Shown here piece by piece: positions 34,407 through 46,285 of a stretch of DNA of 64,000 nt. The stretch's first letter is position 1. Every line of letters begins with the position of its first letter. The notes below the pieces were generated by a model. It searched no databases. It was not told the origin of the DNA and saw nothing but the letters and a program-made list of their open reading frames with translations. Origin of the DNA: Umbilicaria muhlenbergii (taxonomy: Eukaryota > Ascomycota > Lecanoromycetes > Umbilicariales > Umbilicariaceae); assembly GCA_000611775.1 (NCBI GenBank), contig KK106985.1, forward strand, positions 62,001 through 126,000. The letters run 5' to 3'. The position numbers and the translations under genes were made by a program.

Positions 34407-37392
34407 ATGATCAACATCTATCCTCCGCAATTGGCGTCGGTCGCCATCCTTTCCTTGATGGCTCTTGCGATCAGGGTGAATCAATAGGGTTTTGGCTGCG
34501 CTGGCTAATCTACTGACTACCTCTTTAGTCGCTGTCGTTGTCGAGACATACCTTCGAAAAGATTTGATTCCTCTGCCAGTGTTGCGGACTACTGGCCTTT
34601 GCGCCTCGAGTTCTTATACTTGGCGCATGACGCTGACCTCGCCGAACCGTATGAACTCATCGCATCCTTCGTCCAGGAAAACCAACCTATGGACCGCACC
34701 GGATAGAAAAGATGGTATACTTATGGCAACCTGCAGTGATTGGTGGGGTAGCTGCCGGTGGTGCAGTCTTGCTCTTCTTATCTATCAGTCTACTCGTTGT
34801 AGTAGGTCTAAAAATTCGGCATCGGCGCAAGCTGGCAGCGATCAATGCTGCTGGCGAGCGCAGGCTTAGTCGATATCCGGGAGGTAATCTCAATGTCGCG
34901 GATGGGGAGTTTAGCCAGGTTCCGGGTTCCAGGAACTTTCTCCAACGTCCGACGTACGATCCATATGGTCCCTCGAAAGTCTGGACGGCGATCCCTTCAC
35001 GCGAAAGCATCCATGCTCGCCCTGTGATCAGGAACCCTCCGAAAGCTGTGAGATCAGACCGGGCCCAACAACCAACCGATCCTTCGCAATTGTCATGGCC
35101 CCTCCCCAGGCGATTGACCCGTTCCAAGGCAATCCCACTTGTACCTATCAAAGAGCTACCTCTGTCGCCGATCACCGAGAGGTCAGCAACCAACCCAGAA
35201 CCATCACCTGCAGTAGTGAATGTGACCGGTTTCCCGGTGCAAAAAACACTTGAACAAAACACGAACAATATTGGACAAGCTCTATCAAGTGATTGTAATG
35301 GCAGCCCTCAGCCAGGGGTATCAGCAGTTGCGGCACTGAAACCGAGACCACTTTTTCATAGTCAACAACGCAGTATTTCCGCCGAACTAGCACCCCAAGC
35401 GCCAGCCGAAAACGCTGCTTCGTCCTCTGATAGTGCTGCCAACCCTCGTGATAGCTTCCCTTTCGCTTCGCGCAGACTGGAAATCCCTAGGTCGGTCAGT
35501 TTTGGCAGCCAATCATCTGGTGTTGCACCGGATAGACCTGTTCCATCCCTACCGGCGAACGCGCATAAATCAAATCGTCCGGATAAGGTAAGGGTCAATG
35601 TAGCAGGAAGTCCATCACGCACCTCAGTGGGAAGCTTTACGAGTGGGCACAGCTCGATAATTCAAGATAGAGTATCTGAACCGACCACTCAGGCGGAGAC
35701 TGACTTTTCGTCGCTCAGCCTGCTATCACCCCACTCAGGTTTGCGAATCTACGACGGAAGCAAGATATGGGATCCATTAAGGATGGGCAGCACTGCCACC
35801 TCTCCAGGGCCTTCGGCAAGCACAAACATACAGACGCAGCTTTTAACCCAACGATCATTTCGTGCCAGCATTGGAGGGTACAGCCTGCCTAGAAGCACCA
35901 GCAGCGGGTTGTCAATGTCTCTATTGGATCAGCATACGCCCAAAGCAGAACCCAAAACACCGGGGACAGAGAGCATTAGCAATGGCCTGCCCGAGTCTCA
36001 AAATACACGGAACCTAGAAATCCCAAAAAGCAATCCTATCCGGCGGCAATTATCAAGAGAACGTACTCTGGCAAGCTTGACATCCAATCGCAACTCTGTA
36101 TTCAATGTTTACGACGATGTCAGAAACAAGAGAGCTTCGACATCGATTTTGCAAGATGTCTCAGGGAATCAAAGTAGTCCGCTGCGCAACGAGTTGGCCA
36201 AGCGGCCTACTTCTATCGCTACAAGCAACCCGTTCCAATGGGATCCGGCGACATCAATGAAACCTGGGCAGTTGGCCGCGCATAGAGGATGGAGAAGAGG
36301 TCACAAACGCCAGAACTGTGTTCGAATCTCGAACTTAACGCCCCTAAGCACTCCAGGCCGGTTCCTCCCGACACTGGAAGAGCCAGACGAGCAATCACAC
36401 GCCCCAGCCCAACAATCCGGCCATCAGACAACTCAAGCGCAACCTCCTCCACCATCCCAACCTACCTTCGGCCTCACCATCCGCGCACAATCTTTCTCAT
36501 CCCCATCTACACGCCCCATCAGAACCGAAGGGCCCTACTCACCCACCCTCGCCATGGTAAATCTCTACTCCGACTCCTCCGACTCCGACACCGAAGCCTC
36601 CACACCTACTCGCAAACCCTCCCAGCGCCGCGCAAACTCCCAACGCCGCACAAACGCCCAACGTCGGCGCAACCTCTTGTACTCTGGCTCGAGAATCAAT
36701 GCCTGGCCCACCTTCTCCACCCCCTCCAGTGCCCCCCGAACCACCCCCCCCCCACCGTCCGCGGCCCCCGCGCCGCCCCTCCCTCGCCACCAAGACCCCA
36801 CCGCCTCACGCAGACGACGCGCCCCGAAAAGCGTCTCAGTCCGATGCGCGACCTCCGCAAAAGCGTCATGGCGCTGCGGCGCATGAACAGCGAGGTTTCC
36901 GAGAGTGAAGCGCGCGCTACTCGCCGCTACCTGCGTATGGGTGGCTCCAGCCCCCTCCCCGACGACTGGGCCCGAAATACTAAAGACGGCGCCCTAAGCC
37001 GCGAGAGCTCCATCCTCGGCCGCGAAAACTCGGCCCGCAGCGCTCTAGGAGCGGGAGACAACCCCCTCCGTAGCGGAAGCGGAAGCGCGCTCAGCCGGAA
37101 TACCTCCGCGCGCAGCGGTCTCGGGCGAGAGAACTCCGTGATGGTTGGTTTGGTGATCGAAGAGGAAGAAGCTGTTGTGGGGAGGAAGAGCGAGGAGGGG
37201 GATAGTTTGGCGAGGGTGGAGATGGAGTTGAGGGGGCTGAGGGGGTTGTATGGGGCGCGGGAGAGGGAGGGGGAGAGGGAGAATGAGACAGAGGGGGAGA
37301 GGGCGAGGACGCCGATGAGGGGGTTGAGGGAGGTGAGGGGGGTGGGGGGGACGCCGGGGTTGTATGATCGGGAGGGGTTTTTGAGGGAGTGA
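34407..37392 (+). CDS. Single-pass membrane protein with long Ser-rich tail; frameshift at a poly-C run
   Basis: The main frame runs from ATG 34712 and encodes a membrane helix (AVIGGVAAGGAVLLFLSISL then LVVVGLKIRHRRK, residues 8-40) and about 650 residues of Ser/Pro-rich tail. A first exon at 34407-34475 (MINIYPPQLASVAILSLMAL, signal-like) and a middle exon with LRLEFLYLAHDADLAEPYEL look real, but I could not join them in phase, so the N-terminus is unresolved. Near 36742-36752 a run of 11 C separates the main frame, which ends at 36886, from a second frame carrying the conserved-looking MRDLRKSVMALRRMNSEVSE, RRYLRMG and repeated SRESSILGRENSARS up to 37392. One C more in the run would join them. 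No domain or function recognised. Confidence 0.6.
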
Positions 37393-37812
37393 GTGGGTTT
37401 CAAGAGAGGGGACGGAGAGGGGAAGGTGAAAGGCGTGTAATAGTTGGGGCTCGAGGGTGCGCCCGGAAAGGGAAGGGGAGGGGAGTGTAAGATGTTGCCG
37501 TAAAGGGGTTCGGTTTGGGGGATTTACCTTTCGTGGCAGATAGATACCTTACTATATCATTCATATAATCGTTTCGGTAATTAACAATTGTGATCTTCAT
37601 CTCCTCTCGTCTTATGCATATGATCTTTAAGACGTTGCACACCTCCTCTCCGTCTTATCCCCGTTCCGGTGTCTGCTTAGCCCTCGATCTATCCCACGGC
37701 CCACAAACGCCTTCTAAGCACTTTTCCCTCCCTGCATCCAATTACCTCATGCACGACACGAATCTTACACGCAAAAGCTGCTCCACCTCATTCACCACCC
37801 ACCTCTCACCGC
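37393..37812. other. Intergenic between convergent genes
   Basis: About 420 bp shared 3' region of two convergent genes. No gene or structured element seen. Confidence 0.5.
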
Positions 37813-38956
37813 CTACTCCGTCCGTCTCCACTTCGTCTCCTCCCCCTCCCCATCCCCCTCCCCATCCGCATCCTCCCACCTCCCCCCTTCTTCACCATCC
37901 CCATCCTCCCCCTCCTCCTCCTCCTCCCTCCCCCTCACACTCCCCGCCCCCGGTCCCAACCTCAACCCACCCCTGCCCCTAAAATTCCCGCTCTCATCAA
38001 AATACTCCCCCACATTCTCCGCCGTGATCCATCCCCCACTCCCCGGCATGGGAGGCGGCAGTCCCGTATCCGTCGTCAGCGTCGACTCATACCCGACCCC
38101 GCCTTCGAACATGACCGGCGGCCCGCCCACGTCCATGCCGTCCCCGTCGTCGTCGCCATCGTTGCCGGAGACAGGGTCGGGATGAAGATCCGCACACGCC
38201 GAGACCGCTGCGAATAATTTCTGGACGGGCGTGTCCGGCTGCCTCCTCCTCCCCACCGCCCCTATCTCGTTCGCGCCTCTATCCCCCTCCCCCTCCTCCA
38301 CCCCCTCATCTGCCAGACTCGGCGCAGGATCCGACCCCGTAGCCGGTTGCGGCGCGCTGGGCGAAGGCACAAGCGTCATTGAAAACCCCGCGGCTTCATC
38401 TTCGTTGCAATCGTCGTAGCCGTCCGAGGTGTCGATTTGCAGGAAGAGGCCTTGGACTTCTGGTGCCGCGGGGGTATCGGGGGCGGAAGAGGAAGAGGAA
38501 GAGGGGAGACGGAGGCGCTGGATAGCGTGCAGGGAGATGGAGGGGTAGGGGATGGAGAGGCCGGTTCGCGAGGGGGGGTGGAAGAGGAGGACGCGTCTAG
38601 TGGAGGAGGGGGTTAGTAGCTGGAGAGATAATTTCCCTGGGAGGGAGGGGAGCCGGCGGGGAGTACTCGGAAGTGACCCAGATGTCTATGTTTGAGATAA
38701 CGCGCTCTTCGTGCTCGGCATGGGGAGCTGTGTCGCCATTTGTAGGAGCGCCATTGGTGCTGGCGGGGTGGGTGCCAGCGAGGGCGGCGAGAGCGGGGTG
38801 GGAGATGAGGTCGGAGGAGAGGAGGAGGAGAGATGCGCCTGCGGAGGAGTGGTGGAGGACGGGGGTGGTGGAGTAGAAGGAGGAGGGGGTTTGGGATTGG
38901 TGTGTGGAGAGGGGGGTGTAGGAGGAGGGTGATGGGGGGTCGTGGATAATTTCCAT
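37813..38956 (-). CDS. ICln/Lot5 family protein (methylosome subunit pICln-like)
   Basis: Exons 38956-38667 and 38596-37813 (intron 70 bp, phase 2) give 357 residues. The N-terminal PH-like ICln domain is clear: ASLLLLSSDLISHP, NIDIWVTSERVLLFHPPSRT (formed across the intron) and GLSIPYPSISLHAIQRL, followed by LFLQIDTSDG. In animals pICln chaperones Sm proteins for PRMT5 methylation; the yeast family member is Lot5. Further on are TPVQKLFAAVSACADLHPDP, then an acidic stretch, GGWITAENVGEYFDESGNFR, the usual end of the conserved part, and a Glu/Asp/Gly-rich tail. It is longer than metazoan pICln because of low-complexity inserts. A cytosolic and nuclear role in snRNP assembly is inferred from the family. 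Confidence 0.88.
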
Positions 38957-39349
38957 GGTTGTGGGGGGTTAGAGAGGCTGTAACTGGTGGGGAAGGGGGG
39001 TGAGGTGATGGCGGAGATAAATGTTTGGATGAGATTAGGGTTTTTCGATATGTCAGCCTTATGAGGTTGGGATGCTTTTGGGCAGTGGTGACTATATTTA
39101 TATTCGGCATGGATTGGCAGGCAGCGTAGAGAGTATTACGCACTATCATGTCATGTACGTAGAAAACCCATTCTAGAAGTGGTTCATAGGCGTTCACACT
39201 GCGGCTAGTGATATACGATTGGTCTATGGAAGCAGAATGGCATAGCTCTACAGGCAAGCAGCGTCACGCACCGAGGTGACATTGCGTTCATTAAAATGAC
39301 CGTATAAGTCCGGATGTCAGGTAATTGTACTTAAACCTGATATTGATAC
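38957..39349. other. Intergenic, promoter of the ICln-like gene
   Basis: About 390 bp between two co-oriented minus-strand genes; no further feature seen. Confidence 0.45.
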
Positions 39350-39948
39350 TTATTTTCGATCAAGCCCCATGCTCCCAAATGCCCTGTCTAGCTCCTCTCC
39401 TTCGGGGTTAGACGACAGATCAACCATAGCCTCTACCCGAGACTGCCCGGGTTGACCGTCCATGTCCATGATATTGTTGCCATGGTTAAAAGGTGCAGTC
39501 ATTGCAATGCTGTCCCTCTTCTTCTCTGGCTCGAGGATCTTCTCCTCTCGGTCCAGCCATCCTGGGGCAAGTCGTCGCTTCTCTGCTAGCTCACGCTCCT
39601 TGATGCTGTCTTCCCATTCTTTCAGAGTCTTCTCGGCATCATCTTGCAGCTTCTGCAGATGTGCCTGCAGGGCTTTGCATGACGCAATTATCTCATCTGG
39701 GTGAGCAGCATGTCCCGAGGCTGACACGACGTATTTTGCATTGTCCGAATCGCCGGTCGATGATGGCGGTAATGTTGATGGAAGTGACTTGTAGGTATAC
39801 GGTAGCGTTGTTGCAGTGGGAAGGGAGATGAACGGGGATACGGTCAAGGGAATTTGGGCGAGAAGAGGGTGTGGACCTGGTCTGGTGCTCAGCAAGGAGT
39901 GTCTTTCGAAAGATAAATAACACTTTTGTACTTACGCCCATCATACAT
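39350..39948 (-). CDS. Small conserved coiled-coil protein, function unknown
   Basis: Exon 1 (39948-39936) supplies MYDG and the first base of Arg; after a 59-bp intron exon 2 (39876-39350) continues RPHPLLAQIPLTV to a TAA stop, 179 residues in all. Middle: HPDEIIASCKALQAHLQKLQ DDAEKTLKEWEDSIKERELA is a strong coiled coil (about residues 65-104), followed by EKRRLAPGWLDREEKILEPE, which looks like a conserved signature. The tail is acidic (NPEGEELDRAFGSMGLDRK). There is no signal peptide or membrane helix. The tiny first exon is supported by phase and by the MYDGRPHPLLA join. I do not know the family. The gene is divergent from calcineurin A across a 1-kb promoter region. Confidence 0.75.
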
Positions 39949-40946
39949 GGTTTCGAAGAGGCTAATACAAAAGAAGTTGTCGTGGGGAGAAGGATAGAAC
40001 TGTTGTATCAGATGTTCACGTGTTCGGACGCGGGCCTGAGGCGGCCTCCTCAGCCTGGTCGAGACACAAGGGATGCCGAGGCTGCTAGTCCAGACTAAAC
40101 ACTAGCGGCCCGCACTCTAGGCGGGCCCACCCGAGCCACCCAGTCCGCTAGACAGGCTCAGCTAATCAGCGCCCTGAGGAAGATGAGATGGTGTTGGCAG
40201 CCCATTGTTTGGACTGAATAATAAATGGTGATGAACAATCAGTCCACAGTCGTCTTCGCTTCGAGGGTCGAGGGGGAGCCTACGAGACTCTGTCATGGCA
40301 CTCTGGCCCGGTGTCACCAAAGTTCGTCGGCTTCACCGAGCTCGTTGCATGCTTATATCGCTGCCCCTAGCCGATTAGCTTATCTGCCCTTCCAACGCGA
40401 CGATGCCCCGCGCCTTACCCGGCGACAATAGCCGCCGCTCCTTCAGCCGCAAGTTATCTGATGCCCCCAAAGGCCCAAGCAAGCAGCAAGAGGCAAGACC
40501 CTGAATCCTTCACCACTTTCATTGCCCGCTCCAAAATCAGGCAACTTCGGTGTTTGCCTGAGCATCGGCGCCGCTCGCTACAGCAGACTCGCATCACTTA
40601 GTCCTGAATCATCCAGGTCCTCGTCCAAAGCACACCCCTCGACTCTCGTCCCGCCAGTGTACTCTCGCCCCCACAGGCTGGTGGCGCATCTCCCCAGTCC
40701 CCACAAGTGACAACACACACTTGTCTCGCCTTATTTGGCTGCCTACTTCGCCTTTTCCAGTCTTCGGTTCTGTGGGACACACCTTCATGATAGTTCGCAT
40801 CCAGCTAAATTGCATTTTTTCCGGTACTCGGATCTAGACCCCACGCGATCACCCCTGAGATTTGCCATTCACTACACCTCCTCCTGGTAGCCCACTGAAA
40901 CCGTTGAGGAAGAAGTTCCACTGGCACCCGCTCAAATCTACCCATA
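39949..40946. promoter_or_regulatory. Divergent promoter region
   Basis: 1 kb between divergently transcribed genes. It holds a GC-rich patch at 40020-40170 and a pyrimidine-rich leader before ATG 40947. No ORF supported. Confidence 0.45.
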
Positions 40947-42842
40947 ATGGACGGTGTACCACGGAACCAAGGTGGCGGCGCGGTCCCGAACCATCTCGAC
41001 CGCGCAATGAGCGACAAGCGGCCTGTACCCGAGATAGATTTCACCATGCACATGATGGAAGATGGCACACAAGTCAGCACTCAGGAGAGGGTCTGCAAAG
41101 GTATGATGGATTGCGGTGCGTGGTTCTTCGAAGCTAGCAGTACTGACATCGCGAAGATGTTCAAGCACCAGCTTTCAATCCCCCCACTGAAGACCAATTC
41201 TTCTCCCCCCATGACCGTTCGAAACCCAACCTGCAATTCCTCAAGCAACACTTTTACCGTGAGGGCCGTCTGACCGAAGACCAGGCGCTATGGATCATAC
41301 AGAAGGGTACAGAGGTACTGAAGTCGGAACCTAACCTGCTTGAGATGGATGCGCCCATCACAGTGTGTGGAGATGTTCATGGACAATACTTCGATCTGAT
41401 GAAGCTGTTCGAAGTCGGTGGCGATCCTGCAGAGACCCGCTATCTCTTCTTGGGAGACTATGTGGACCGGGGCTACTTTAGTATAGAGGTAAGAGGGCCG
41501 TCCAGTTGATCGCTACATCTGCAAAGCTAACATTCGATAGTGTGTTCTCTATCTCTGGTCGCTGAAGATCTGGTACCCAAATACACTGTGGCTGTTGAGA
41601 GGCAACCACGAGTGTAGACATCTGACAGACTACTTCACGTTCAAGCTGGAGTGCAAGCACAAGTACTCGGAGAGGATCTATGAAGCATGTATGGATTCCT
41701 TCTGCGCCCTGCCATTGGCAGCGATTATGAACAAGCAATTCTTGTGCATCCACGGAGGTCTCAGTCCTGAGCTGCACACATTGGAAGATTTGAAGAGTGT
41801 AAGGCGATCGCCTCCTTGGCTCTAGGACTACCACTGACTTTACCAGATCGACCGATTCCGCGAGCCGCCAACCCATGGTCTCATGTGCGACATCTTGTGG
41901 GCTGATCCTCTGGAGGAATTCGGCCAGGAAAAGACATCGGAGTTCTTCGTACATAACCACGTTCGGGGCTGTTCGTACTTCTTCTCATACCCTGCTGCAT
42001 GCGCATTCCTCGAAAAGAACAATCTGCTCTCCATCATTCGGGCACACGAAGCACAAGATGCCGGATACCGCATGTACCGAAAGACGAGAACCACCGGCTT
42101 TCCCAGCGTCATGACTATCTTTAGCGCACCAAATTATCTCGATGTTTACAACAACAAGGCGGCGGTTTTGAAATATGAAAACAACGTCATGAACATCCGT
42201 CAGTTCAACTGCACGCCGCATCCATACTGGCTACCAAACTTCATGGACGTCTTCACGTGGTCTTTGCCGTTCGTCGGAGAGAAGATCACGGATATGCTAA
42301 TTGCGATCCTCAATACTTGCTCCAAGGAAGAGCTAGAAGAAGAGACGCCAGCCGTCTCGCCAGGCCCTACTTCTCCCCCAGTCTTAAACATGGACCCCGA
42401 TTCTACCGAATTCAAGCGACGTGCTATCAAGAACAAAATCTTGGCAATAGGTCGCCTTTCACGTGTCTTCCAAGTTCTTCGCGAAGAATCTGAAAGAGTC
42501 ACAGAGCTCAAGACTGCATCTGGTGGTCGCTTGCCCGCAGGTACACTGATGTTGGGCGCGGAGGGGATAAAGCAAGCTATTCACAACTTCGAGGATGCTC
42601 GAAAGGTGGATCTGCAGAACGAGAGATTGCCACCCACTCACGACGAGGTTTCGAAAAAAAGTGAGGAGGATCGAAAACAAGCATTGGAGCGAGCGAGTAT
42701 GGAGGCCGAGAATGACAGCGGCTTAGCGCAGGTCGCACGGAGGATTAGCATGTGAGTGTTCCTAACGATCAACGTTCGATGCCTCCGTACTGACATACAC
42801 AGGTCGTCGGGCTCCGGGAGAGGTCGGCGTAGCAACTCATAG
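40947..42842 (+). CDS. CNA1: Calcineurin A, catalytic subunit (PP2B)
   Basis: Exons 40947-41100, 41157-41488, 41541-41798, 41847-42751 and 42803-42842 give 562 residues. This Ser/Thr phosphatase is activated by Ca2+/calmodulin and acts on Crz1-type factors in stress, growth and virulence. Metal-binding motifs: GDVHGQ (123-128), GDYVDRG (151-157), RGNHE (182-186), later HGGLSPE and [15 protein letters not shown]. Then [20 protein letters not shown] (with the LDVYNNK loop) and the calcineurin B-binding helix [18 protein letters not shown]. The calmodulin-binding helix is [20 protein letters not shown]. The autoinhibitory element contains [10 protein letters not shown]. The C-terminus ends [11 protein letters not shown] after the last intron. 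All introns are 48-56 bp. Every regulatory part is present. Confidence 0.96.
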
Positions 42843-43481
42843 CGCCTGATTGGTTTTGTTTAGCTCCTCTTGATGCTGGTTCTTTTGTTAGTATAGTGAT
42901 CGAGTGACGACGACGGTACAATAACGAAGCGTGTAATGACTGCCGATATGGCTGTTAGGCTCCGAGCGCCTGGCTGTTGATGATGAAGATTGGGTCATGC
43001 AAGGACACTGGGGTGGCACATGTCGTGGGCTACATCTATCAACACGGGCTTAGCTTATGGCCTTGAAGTGTCTCCGGATAGTCCGACAGAAGCCTCTACT
43101 CTTACATTTGCCCCTGGTTGCAAGCCTTGAAACGTGACTGAACTGTTTTGTGCAGTGGCTGCTCTTCTGCTTTACCGCATACCGCTGGCGTAGGGTCAAG
43201 ATAAATGGCGGTTTCAGCCAGAGAACCCTCAGCATAGCAAAGCATCAGCCTTAGGCCTTGAGGATATGAATCTGTCAATTTTCCGAGCTGTTGAGCTCTA
43301 TAATCCGCAGTAGCAAAGTTTCCAGATATTGCAGTCTATTTGTATTCCATTGCTGGGGGGCCGCCTGCACCCTTTCACTTGGAACTGCCACTTATTTCGA
43401 CCCGACGCCTGAAAGACCGGACTACCGTAGCGAGCTTGACCTTTCCGTTCCTACCTGTCATGCCCAATAAACCAATAAATA
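42843..43481. promoter_or_regulatory. Intergenic region
   Basis: 640 bp between two co-oriented genes; 3' region of calcineurin A and promoter of the next gene. No other feature seen. Confidence 0.45.
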
Positions 43482-45458
43482 ATGTCTCCGCGGCTGAATA
43501 AATCTCTAACCGGTTCTAATGTCTTCAATAGCAGCTCGAGTCCCTTCATATGCCCCTCGTGTTTATACCGCAGCAGACATCCCGTTCCCCAAAGCCGGCA
43601 GAAGTCGCAATGGCACTCGACAACGCGCCGGCGCACATGGTCCAGGAAAGCTTCAACAGTAGCTTCAGTGACAGCCATTGATGCACCTAAGGAGATACTA
43701 CATACATTTCGAGACCTTCATAAGTCATTGGGCATACTGCAGGATAAGGCGGCGAATTATGTCAACCTCAGTCAGATACAGTTGGCGTTGCGAGGCCTGG
43801 AAAGTACGGACGCTGTAATACGAGTAGCAAGTGCGTAGACGTGCTCTACAGTCCATATGTTTCTTGAGGCTAATTTGCAACCAGTCCTTGGTCTTCATGG
43901 ACGTCGAGGAGCGCGCAGACTTATACGGGCTCTGTTGGCAGATCCGCTAGCAGCAGAGGCGGGATGGGAACGACAGCTGAGCGGCCCCGATGACACCGAC
44001 GGCCGAGGCCTACTCATAAGGTAAATGTACAGTTAGAGCGCAAAACCGAGGACTGTAGCTAACATTATGTGCAGATATGGAGAAGAAACGGTCTACAGTG
44101 AACAACATCCTCTACTTCGAACCCTTTCTATACCTGCGTCACCTCTTCACACCCAAAACCTAGAAATTCTCATCACCAACCTGAGTCCGAATGCTGGAGA
44201 AGTAGAGCCGTATGATCCTGCAACTTTGCTTGTACCGACATTGGAGACACCGACTTCGGCCAATGGTAGACACTCTATGATTACCTACCCTGTACATAAG
44301 GCCATCGTGCATGGCGAAGAGTTGCCGGGAATCTTGGGATACGCGCGAATGAGTAGCGGAATAGCGGAGAATAGCATGTTATCTGGCATAATGAGAGGGG
44401 TCATCGATGTGTCATGGCAGCCACCAGCGGAAGAGAATGAAACGGATTACAGCTTGACGATCATCAACTCTCAAAAGGCGGAGAAGGCGGTAACCATCTT
44501 TCGCAAGTCACTGGATAACTCAGTAGACTACGAGCATCGCTGGTTCGAGAGCGGAGCGGCGGCCGTATCAAAATGGTTGTTTCACGGGACACGAGCAGAG
44601 GACTCCCATATCAAACCAGCACTACGATCGCTCATAGAGCTCCTGCTCCAAAAAGCCGAAGAAGCAATACTAAAAGAGGAGGCCCAAAGACTCGCGCAAT
44701 TAACATCCGCCGCCATCCCAGATACGACAAGACAAGCACTCGACGACACCGTCAAAGGCTGGGCAGAAAAAGCGCATGTCGAACTCCGAGATCAACTCGA
44801 CGCTGCATTCCACAGAAAGAGTTGGAGAAGAATAGGATGGTGGAAGCTTTTCTGGCGCGTCGACGACGTCGGCACCATCGCCTCCGACATCCTCCAGCGT
44901 AACTGGCTGGTAGAAGCCGAGAAGGAGATGATCTGGGTGGCGGGTCGAGTAGAGCAAGCCGGCTTCTTCGGCCCCGCGCCACGAGTTCCCCTAGGCGTTC
45001 CGACCGAGACCAAACCCGACGACGAGAAGCACGTTCTCGGGGGGTTCCCTCCGCCCCCGCGCCTCTCCGACGTCATCGGCAAGCCCGTCATCGACGACGA
45101 GGTCTTATTCATCGACCCCTCCCGCCCCTGGCCGCAGCAAATCTCGCTCGCTCGCTACGACCTCGCCGTCTCCACTGTCCCGTCCCTGCAGGCGCTCGCC
45201 CAGCGGTTGGTCTTGCAGACGATGTCGACCACGGCCCTCACGTCCGCACTTTCAGTCCTCATGTACGTTTCCATTTCCACGACTTCCGTGTACGAAGCGG
45301 GCGCTGTTGCGGCGTTCGGGTTCGTGTATTCGATGCGGAGACTGCAGAGGAAGTGGGAGGCTGGGGAGGGGGATGGGATGGGGGTGGGGTTGGAGGAGAT
45401 GAGGAGGGCGAGGGAGGCGGTGGAGAGTGTGAGGGAGGTTTTGGGGAGGGTGGGGTAA
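43482..45458 (+). CDS. Putative mitochondrial membrane protein (possibly Mmc1-like)
   Basis: Exons 43482-43830, 43885-44020 and 44075-45458 (both introns 54 bp) give 622 residues. The N-terminus is basic and Ser/Arg-rich, free of acidic residues for about 60 positions (MSPRLNKSLTGSNVFNSSSS... RRRTWSRKASTVAS), as in a mitochondrial presequence. The middle is helical, with PLAAEAGWERQLSGPD, RHSMITYPVHKAIVHGEELP and GYARMSSGIAENSMLSGIM. The region SWRRIGWWKLFWRVDDVGTI followed by ASDILQRNWLVEAEKEMIW looks like a conserved C-terminal module. Two hydrophobic segments near the end (TMSTTALTSALSVLMYVSIS and YEAGAVAAFGFVYSMRR) could be membrane helices. The order recalls the fungal Mmc1 family, which I name with low certainty; the mitochondrial location is inferred. 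Confidence 0.75.
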
Positions 45459-46285
45459 TAGTGAGGGTGATAGGCTAGGCGGTTGTCTAAGTGATGGTCT
45501 GGGTGGGGGTCGGGCTGATGTGGAGAAGGTTTTGTACAAGGACTTGCACTGCCGTGCATTGCATTGCCGCGAGACGGCCGAATCAATGGCGCAGCACTGT
45601 TGTACATTCTGGCAGTGAGGGAAACTTCTTTTCAACGACCTGTGAAGTAACAAGCTAGGCTTCCTTCTTTCCAAGAGCACTGCGATGATTGTGGTCCGTC
45701 GGAGGACTCGGTATGGCTGCAAGCGTCCTCGGTGCGATATTGTTGACTGAATGGAAACCAGAGGGTATGCTGAATACATAGAGACAATAAGGAATTGATT
45801 GTAGCTGAAAATATAATCAAGACTGCCCCATAGAGAACATAATGAGAACCTCGAAGAAAATGGGGTCTTCATACACTTGGAGCATTTCGTTCATTTATGA
45901 ACCCCTAATTTAACCACGCCCTGATAGGGTTGGGGTCTCCTCCGTATTGAACAAGCTTGCCGCGCGTCCATATCTCGTTTGACTGCCATACGGCCAACCC
46001 GGACGAACGATCCTCCGCATATAAAGAAACATTGACTATTGAGATTCTCGGTTCGTTGAGATATGACTCATCGTCCATAATGCGTTGCTTCCTGTTTCTC
46101 ACGTTGTAATAGCATCTTTACTGCTCCTGTCTCAATCTCTTCCTCTCCTTGCTGAGCGATCGGTTCAATCACCTCGTCTGCTTTCATCTTCTCGGCTGTA
46201 CTTCCTGTACACTTCTCTCAGGGTTACTACCCTACCCTACTACCCACCCGTCCCCTCCCATCAATCCCCCAACCCACCACCAAAT
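45459..46285. other. Intergenic, no supported gene
   Basis: About 830 bp. The right end (46180-46285) is pyrimidine-rich, as before many fungal start codons. No ORF with domain content. Confidence 0.45.

Noticed and set aside
45252-45872. 206-codon open frame on - at the end of the mitochondrial-protein gene
   Set aside because: It is a shadow of the + strand coding end and has no recognisable domain.
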